NCBI RefSeq assembly: GCF_002008315.2
Contig: NZ_MVDG02000001.1
Coordinates: 1,302,001 to 1,366,000 of the forward strand
Length of the DNA: 64,000 nucleotides
Direction of reading: 5' to 3'
Origin: Arthrobacter sp. KBS0703
GTDB lineage: Bacteria; Actinomycetota; Actinomycetes; Actinomycetales; Micrococcaceae
Shown: positions 58,550-64,000 of the stretch, in pieces
How positions within the stretch are numbered: position 1 is the first letter of the stretch
How the letters are laid out: the number at the start of each line of letters is the position of its first letter
Position numbers and translations under genes: made by a program
Notes under the pieces: model-generated
Told to the model about the DNA's origin: nothing
The model's database searches: none
Seen by the model: only the letters and a program-made list of their open reading frames with translations

Positions 58550-60562
58550 ATGGACGGCAACAGTGGAGGTGCCAGAAGCCGGTGGCACAGATACGTCGAG
58601 GCGGCAGTCAGTCCGGACGCCACCGGCAGGCCCTCCGCCAGCGCGGCCTCCGTGCGCAGTAGCACTGCAGACCCGATCCGACCCGACGGAAGGACGCAGG
58701 GGACATTCCCGGCAGCAGGCACGGCCGATCCCAGCCGCAGGGAAGCAGCCGTCCTGCACGGACTTCGCGAAATGGTCCTGCAGCGGCTCGTCCCGGATGA
58801 GCCGAAGACGGCTGCCGCCGCCTGCTGCGGCGGCGCGTTGACGTCCGCCTGGCGCCCGCCGCACTGCTGGTGTGGATCGCAACGGTTGCGGGTCCGTGGC
58901 TTACACCCGTCGGGCTGCTGGCCGTGTGCTGCGGGTGTGCCGCGGGGGCGGGACTGCTCCTCGTGCTATTGCTGAGGCGAGGCGCCGGAGGCCGCCTCCC
59001 GCGGAGCTTCCTGATGACCGTCGCGGCAGCCATGGTCCTGGCCGCTGCCGCGGCGGCGCATTCGGCCGTGTCCGCCGCGCAGAGGCATGACGGTCCCGTG
59101 GCAGGGGCCATCGCCGCACACGCCTCCGTGGTGGCGGAGGTGGAAATCACCGGCGCCCCTCGAGCGCTCAAAGTGCCAGGCGGTTCCCCCCTCGCAGAGC
59201 GCTGGGCGGTGACAGCGATGGTCAAGACACTCAACACCGGTGGCCGACTGCTCCGGGCGGAGGCCGCAATAGTCATCATGGGAGGACAGGACTGGGAGCA
59301 TGCGGTCCCGGGCCGGCTGGTCGGGCGACGGGCAAGCTGCGGCCCCTGATCCCGGCGACGCGGAGGCCGGTGTGCTCACCGCGTCGTCGCCTCCGGTGAC
59401 GCTCGAGGCAGCCGCCGCCTGGCAGCAGGAGCCTGCCGCTCTGGGCGGCGTTTCGCGGCTGCGGCCGGATGGCTGGATGCGGATGCCCGCGGGCTGCTGC
59501 CGGGCATGGTGACCGGAGACACCAGTGGCCTGGATGAACAACTCGAGGCTGCCATGAAGACCGTCGGGCTGACCCACCTGACCGCGGTCAGCGGCGCAAA
59601 CTGCAGCCTCATCCTCGGGGCCCTGCTGCTGGCGGCGCGCAGCGTGCGCCTGGCAAGGATCCCGGCTGCCGCCTGCGCCCTGGCCGGACTCGGCATGTTC
59701 GTACTGATGGTGGGCCCGGACGCCAGTGTCCTGAGGGCCTCGCTGATGGGCGCCATCGCCCTGGCATCGCTGGCTGGCAGATGTGTATAAGAGACAGGGG
59801 CTGAGCTTCATGTGCCTGGCGGTCATTGCCCTGCTGCTCATCGATCCTGCGCTGGGCACCAGTTTCGGATTCCTGCTCTCTGTCCTGGCCACGCTGGGGA
59901 TCATCGTGCTGGGGCGGCACATCATGGACTGGGTTCCACGCTCAGTCCCGCGCTGGGCGGCCGCCGGCATCGCCGTGCCCCTGTCCGCCCAGTTACTGTG
60001 CGGACCCGTCATTGTGGTGCTGCAACCGCAGTTCTCCACATACTCGCTGCTGGCCAACATGCTCGTGGCGCCGCTGGTGGCACCGGTCACCATCCTGGGG
60101 ACGGCTGCCGTGCCGTTGGTGGCCCTCGTCCCGTGGCTGGCTACCGCACTGATCGGCACGGCGGGCATTTTCTCGGCCGGGGTGGCCGCCATCGCCAGGT
60201 TCACCGCCGGCCTTCCGGGCGCGGCTCCGCCGTGGCCCGAGGGCCCGTTCGGGCTGCTCACCATGGTGCTGTTCTCCGTCCTGACTGCGGTGGCAGTCTG
60301 GACGGCGGCCCATCCCGCCGGAGCCATGCGCCTCGTGCTGGCCGCACACCACCGGACGGCCTGTCTGCTTGACCGGCTGCTGGACGGGAAGTCCCCGCGG
60401 GCCGGCCCTCCTGGCAGGACGGCCCGCGGCTTGGTGCAGCCGGCGCGCCGTGGCAGGCTTAGAGTCAACAATCCAAATCCCGGGAGGAACCGCCAGTGGC
60501 CGCTGCACAGCCCCAACGATCCAGGACGTCGGCCACCAATTCGGCCACGTGGCGGGATGTGA
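58550..60562 (+). pseudogene. comEC: ComEC/Rec2 family DNA-uptake channel, several frameshifts and an adapter
   Basis: Polytopic membrane protein for DNA import. Parts appear in changing frames: from 58550 (possible start), LAPAALLVWIATVAGPWL to GGQDWEHAVPG (to about 59330), PGDAEAGVLTASSPPVTL (about 59350-59440), GLLPGMVTGDTSGLDEQ and the competence domain LTAVSGANCSLILGALLL (to 59778), then after an adapter GLSFMCLAVIALLLIDPALG with further helices. At least three single-base shifts are needed, near 58810, 59335 and 59450. The frame open to 60562 would overlap holA by 67 bp. A TAG at 60460-60462 in another frame may be the true stop. The DNA-degrading metallo-beta-lactamase domain of longer ComEC proteins is not seen. 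Confidence 0.8.
59779..59797 (+). other. Single Tn5 mosaic end (adapter)
   Basis: AGATGTGTATAAGAGACAG between ALASLAG and GLSFMCLAV of comEC. The coding phase changes across it and a few codons are probably missing. Confidence 0.95.
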
Positions 60563-61512
60563 CTCCCGCCGGGGTCGTGCTGATCACCGGTCCGGAGGAC
60601 TATCTCGGCATCCGGGCAATGGACCGGGTCCGTTCGCAAGTGCGGGCGGCAACTCCGGATGTGGAACTCACCCGGCTCAATGCGGGCGTGTACGAACCCG
60701 GGACGCTGGCCATGAACGTCAGCCCGTCGCTGTTCGGCGAGAGCAAGCTGATCGAGGTGGATGGCCTCGAGTCGATGAATGACGCCTTCCTCGCGGATGG
60801 ACTCAAATATCTTGCCCACCCGGAGCAGGACGCAGTGCTGGTGCTCCGGCACAGCGGGGGAGTGCGAGGCAAGAAGCTCCTCGACGTGGTCAAGGCCGGG
60901 GGATGGCCCGTCGTCGACTGCCAGCCGCTGAAAAAGGATGCCGAGAAGACCGCGTTCGTCGCGGCCGAATTCAAGGCGGCTTCACGGCGGATCGAACCTG
61001 ACGCCGTGCAGTCTCTGGTGAACGCCGTCGGCGCCAACCTGTCCGAACTGGCGGCGGCCTGCAGCCAGCTCATCGCCGATGCCTCCACCGCCGTTGATGC
61101 GGAAATGGTTGAACGCTACTACGGCGGCCGCATCGAGGCGACCGCCTTCAAAGTCGCCGACGCCGCCATGGCCGGCAACGGGCCGGCCGCGCTGTCTACC
61201 CTGCGCCACGCCCTGGCCACCGGCGCGGATCCTGTTCCCCTGGTGGCGGCGCTGGCCGCAAAACTGAGGACCGTCGCCAAAGTGGCCGGCGCCCAGGGGT
61301 CATCCTCGCAGATTGCCAAACAGCTGGGCATGCAGCCCTGGCTCGTGGAGCAGGCTCAGCGCGACGTCCGGCGGTGGACGCCGGAGGGGCTTGCCCGGTC
61401 CATCCAGGTCACGGCTGAGGCCGACGCGCAGGTCAAGGGCCTCTCACGGGACCCTGTGTACGCCGTCGAACACGCGGTGACCGTGATCGCCACGGCCGCC
61501 CGTGGCCGTTAG
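60496..61512 (+). CDS. holA: DNA polymerase III subunit delta
   Basis: Clamp-loader subunit of 338 aa that opens the beta clamp. GVVLITGPEDYLGIRAMDRV at the N terminus (degenerate P-loop), FGESKLIEVDGLES, and the C-terminal helical collar domain (SSSQIAKQLGMQPWLVEQAQ). GTG start with GGGAGG 8 bases upstream. It follows comEC and is convergent with rpsT, the usual order comEA-comEC-holA-rpsT-lepA. Confidence 0.95.
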   Translation: MAAAQPQRSRTSATNSATWRDVTPAGVVLITGPEDYLGIRAMDRVRSQVRAATPDVELTRLNAGVYEPGTLAMNVSPSLFGESKLIEVDGLESMNDAFLADGLKYLAHPEQDAVLVLRHSGGVRGKKLLDVVKAGGWPVVDCQPLKKDAEKTAFVAAEFKAASRRIEPDAVQSLVNAVGANLSELAAACSQLIADASTAVDAEMVERYYGGRIEATAFKVADAAMAGNGPAALSTLRHALATGADPVPLVAALAAKLRTVAKVAGAQGSSSQIAKQLGMQPWLVEQAQRDVRRWTPEGLARSIQVTAEADAQVKGLSRDPVYAVEHAVTVIATAARGR

Positions 61513-61589
61513 CACCCGGGGCCGGTAGCAGCAGGACCAGAACAGGGTTCGACGGCACCCCAGCCGGGAGCGTCAACACGTTAAAGAGA

Positions 61590-61618
61590 TGTGGCCGGCA
61601 CCATCGGCGCCGGCCACA
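61590..61618. terminator. Bidirectional terminator between holA and rpsT
   Basis: TGTGGCCGGC / GCCGGCCACA, 10 perfect pairs extendable to 12 of 13. On the minus strand it is followed by ATCTCTTTAA, which suits rpsT. A smaller palindrome AGTTCAgtTGAACT lies just beside it on the rpsT side. Confidence 0.75.
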
Positions 61619-61646
61619 AGCATCAGTTCAGTTGAACTGGAAAACC

Positions 61647-61907
61647 TTAGAGTGCGTTGACCTTCTTGGAGATCGCCGACTTGCGGTTTGCAGCGTTGTT
61701 CTTGTGAAGAACACCCTTGCTGACAGCCTTGTCCAGCTTACGGCTGGCAGAAACGAGCGCAGTAGCAGCGGCATCCTTGTCAGTGGACGCAACGGCGGTG
61801 TTGACGGCGCGGATGGCCGACTTCAGCTCGGACTTGACTGCGTTGTTACGCAGGCGAGCCTTCTCGTTGGTCAGGATGCGCTTCTTCTGGGACTTGATAT
61901 TTGCCAC
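61647..61907 (-). CDS. rpsT: 30S ribosomal protein S20
   Basis: Protein of 86 aa, three-helix bundle that binds 16S rRNA. Starts [18 protein letters not shown] and ends with the conserved [17 protein letters not shown]. The only minus-strand housekeeping gene in this stretch. It has an about 124-base leader containing a repeat shared with its promoter. Confidence 0.98.
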   Translation of the reverse strand: MANIKSQKKRILTNEKARLRNNAVKSELKSAIRAVNTAVASTDKDAAATALVSASRKLDKAVSKGVLHKNNAANRKSAISKKVNAL

Positions 61908-61997
61908 GTGTGAACTCTCTTTTTAATGCGGAAATGGTCTAGAGGGCTTTCAGATTGGCCATTGACTGAGCGGCGTGGGGATACCTATGGCGGCCAA

Positions 61998-62066
61998 CCA
62001 TCAGTGGCCGTCGACCTGCACGGACACACAGATATGAATAGTAGCAGATTTCGGCCATCAGTGGCC
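61998..62066 (-). promoter_or_regulatory. rpsT promoter and leader with a 12-bp direct repeat
   Basis: On the minus strand TACTAT (62038-62043) is a good -10 box. GGCCACTGATGG occurs twice, at 62055-62066 (just upstream of the -10) and at 61998-62009 (in the transcribed leader). Each lies within a GGCCA...TGGCC inverted repeat. The repeat could be a regulator site or a folded leader element. Confidence 0.45.
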
Positions 62067-62094
62067 ATTTAGCGACGGCGCGGCGCGCCCGCGA

Positions 62095-62658
62095 TTATTT
62101 CCAGCCGCGCAGCTGCCGAAGAGCGTCGGCCACGCGGGAAAACTGGCCCCGGCCGAGGATGGCGCCCTCCCGGCGGATGTCCGCGGGCTTGATCCGGAGG
62201 ACGCGGTCGAGTTTTGCCTCGCTGGGCCGCCCTAGCCGGTCCCAGGGTCCGGTGCCGATGTCGACATAGTCCCGGCGGCCGCGGGGGTCGCCGTCGTGGT
62301 CCTTGCTGGTCAGCATCAGGCCGAGCAGGTACCGCCCGTGGCGGCCGACCAGCAGCACCGGGCGGTCCTTTCCCTGGGAATGGTCCTCTTCGTAGGGCAC
62401 CCAGGCCCACACCACTTCACCCGGGTCCGGGCGTCCGTCGGGCGAGGGCGCGTACCGGATGGTTGCAGTGCCCGCGAAGTCGCCGGGGTAGGTCCCGGTC
62501 AGCCCGCCTGCTCCGGCGCGGGTCCTGGTCCGTGCGGGCGTCCGGGACGGCGTGTTCTTCGCCGTGGCCGCCCGGGAGCGCTGCGTGCGTCCCAGGCCCT
62601 CGAGGAAGCGGAAGGACGATCGGAGCGCATTGCCGACGGTGCGGAGGTTCAAGGCCAT
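62095..62658 (-). CDS. PemK/MazF-like type II toxin family protein
   Basis: Protein of 187 aa started at ATG 62658 (MALNLRTVGNALRSSFRFLE). A basic, Thr/Arg-rich N-terminal segment of about 70 aa is followed by a PemK-like SH3 fold: PGEVVWAWVPYEEDHSQGKD, RPVLLVGRHGRYLLGLML and GPWDRLGRPSEAKLDRVLRI. No antitoxin gene is adjacent. Actinobacteria often keep such a solitary PemK-like gene between rpsT and lepA, so it may be a housekeeping RNase-like protein and not a toxin. Confidence 0.75.
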   Translation of the reverse strand: MALNLRTVGNALRSSFRFLEGLGRTQRSRAATAKNTPSRTPARTRTRAGAGGLTGTYPGDFAGTATIRYAPSPDGRPDPGEVVWAWVPYEEDHSQGKDRPVLLVGRHGRYLLGLMLTSKDHDGDPRGRRDYVDIGTGPWDRLGRPSEAKLDRVLRIKPADIRREGAILGRGQFSRVADALRQLRGWK

Positions 62659-62854
62659 GCGGGCAACGATACCGCCGCGGCAGCCGCCCGGGCCGGACCC
62701 GGGACCACACGACACCGGGGCGCAAGGGGCATGCAGAATGTACTGCCACGGGCCCGGACGTGGGAGACTAGAGGCTCAGATATGCGGCAGGTGGCAGGGT
62801 GGCCAGAATCCAGCCTGAACTACGCCGCGGAAATGCCAACAGTAAGGACCCTGC

Positions 62855-64000
62855 GTGTCTCCCATGGCCCGCACCGCCCCGGTGCCCGCCGCGACAGATC
62901 CGGCCATCATTCGGAATTTCTGCATCATCGCGCACATTGACCACGGTAAATCCACCCTGGCCGACCGCATGCTTCAGTACACCGGCGTCGTGCAGTCCCG
63001 CGACATGAAGGCCCAGTATCTGGACCGCATGGATATCGAGCGAGAGCGCGGCATCACCATCAAGTCCCAGGCCGTCCGCATGCCCTGGGAACTGGACGGC
63101 ACCAGCTACGCACTGAACATGATTGACACCCCCGGCCACGTGGACTTCACGTACGAGGTGTCCCGGTCCTTGGCCGCCTGCGAAGGCGCAGTGCTCCTCG
63201 TGGACGCCGCCCAGGGCATCGAGGCGCAGACCCTCGCCAACCTTTATCTGGCGATGGAAAACAACCTCACCATCATCCCGGTCCTGAACAAGATCGACCT
63301 CCCGGCAGCACAGCCCGAGAAGTACGCGGCGGAACTGGCCAACCTGATCGGCGGCGACCCCGACGACGTGCTCCGCGTCTCCGGCAAGACCGGCATGGGC
63401 GTCGAGGATCTCCTGGACAAGATCGTCCGCGACCTGCCGGCCCCCGAGGGCGACCCGAACGCCCCCGCCCGCGCCATGATCTTCGACTCCGTCTACGACA
63501 CGTACCGCGGCGTGGTCACCTACGTCCGCGTCGTTGACGGCATGCTGCACCCGCGCGAACGCATCCAGATGATGTCCACCCGCGCCACCCACGAACTCCT
63601 CGAGATCGGCGTCAGCTCCCCGGAGCCCACCCCCTCCAAGGGGCTCGGCGTCGGCGAGGTCGGCTACCTCATCACCGGCGTGAAGGATGTCCGCCTGTCC
63701 AAGGTGGGCGACACCGTCACCAACCTTGCCAAGCCGGCCTCCGATTCCCTCCCCGGCTATGCCGACGCCAAGCCGATGGTCTTCTCCGGCCTGTACCCGC
63801 TGGATGGCACGGACTATCCGGTGCTCCGCGATGCGCTGGAGAAGCTGATGCTCAACGACGCCGCGCTCGTGTACGAGCCCGAGACGTCCGCCGCGCTGGG
63901 ATTCGGTTTCCGTGTTGGATTCCTGGGCCTGCTGCATCTGGAAATCACCCGCGAGCGGCTCGAGCGTGAATACAACCTGGATCTCATTTCCACTGCCCCC
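62855..64000 (+). CDS. lepA: Elongation factor 4 (LepA), 3' end outside window
   Basis: Translational GTPase that acts on ribosomes during initiation or back-translocation. GTG start ([20 protein letters not shown]). G1 [16 protein letters not shown], switch region [16 protein letters not shown]3 [13 protein letters not shown], and G4 NKIDLP. Domain II follows, and the EF4-type [15 protein letters not shown]. 382 codons are visible, open to the window end. Divergent from the PemK-like gene with a 196-bp gap in which I see no clear promoter. Confidence 0.97.
   Translation, partial: MSPMARTAPVPAATDPAIIRNFCIIAHIDHGKSTLADRMLQYTGVVQSRDMKAQYLDRMDIERERGITIKSQAVRMPWELDGTSYALNMIDTPGHVDFTYEVSRSLAACEGAVLLVDAAQGIEAQTLANLYLAMENNLTIIPVLNKIDLPAAQPEKYAAELANLIGGDPDDVLRVSGKTGMGVEDLLDKIVRDLPAPEGDPNAPARAMIFDSVYDTYRGVVTYVRVVDGMLHPRERIQMMSTRATHELLEIGVSSPEPTPSKGLGVGEVGYLITGVKDVRLSKVGDTVTNLAKPASDSLPGYADAKPMVFSGLYPLDGTDYPVLRDALEKLMLNDAALVYEPETSAALGFGFRVGFLGLLHLEITRERLEREYNLDLISTAP

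Noticed and set aside
62095..62658. Complete toxin-antitoxin module
   Set aside because: No small antitoxin ORF with a DNA-binding domain lies on either side; neighbours are rpsT and lepA.

Overview
The window is high-GC actinobacterial DNA. Gene order and protein sequences fit a member of the Micrococcaceae (Arthrobacter/Pseudarthrobacter type): aspS, rarA, rpsD, alaS, ruvX, mltG, aroE-C-K-B, efp, nusB, the pyr operon, mihF, gmk, rpoZ, coaBC, metK, priA, a glycerol cluster, leuS, comEA/EC, holA, rpsT and lepA. GTG starts are frequent, TTG starts occur, and several starts have a TANNNT -10 box close enough upstream for a leaderless or nearly leaderless mRNA.

Layout. 1-2.1 kb: aspS 3' part and a GNAT acetyltransferase. 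2.1-13.4 kb: an accessory catabolic island inserted into the conserved backbone. It carries a class I P450 with its own ferredoxin reductase and ferredoxin, two KstD-like flavin dehydrogenases, an SDR, a Dabb protein, an MHS transporter and two paralogous IclR regulators. The gene set matches the aromatizing route of cyclohexanecarboxylate degradation (P450 hydroxylation, SDR oxidation, two flavin desaturations to 4-hydroxybenzoate). The island is bracketed by two ~85-bp hairpin repeats in the same orientation. 13.4-29.2 kb: translation, repair, shikimate and cell-wall housekeeping genes, including an acVLRF1-type peptidyl-tRNA hydrolase. 29.2-44.5 kb: pyrR-pyrB-pyrC-(PH-like)-carA-carB-pyrF with a PyrR-binding RNA loop next to the pyrR ribosome-binding site, then mihF, gmk, rpoZ, coaBC, metK and priA. 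44.5-47.4 kb (minus strand): glycosyltransferase, alpha/beta hydrolase, aldo/keto reductase. 47.5-53 kb: SorC-type regulator and divergent glpD-glpF-glpK. 53-64 kb: leuS behind what looks like a leaderless Leu-codon leader peptide and attenuator, degV, comEA, comEC, holA, rpsT, a PemK-like protein and the start of lepA.

Quality warning. Seven places contain the 19-bp Tn5 mosaic end used in Nextera/tagmentation libraries, singly or as a back-to-back pair. They are assembly artefacts that break the GNAT gene, rarA, aroE, the leuS 3' end and comEC, and create a false leuS-degV fusion frame. Extra single-base frameshifts cluster at 56-60 kb (degV, a small ORF, comEA, comEC). These genes are probably intact in the organism.
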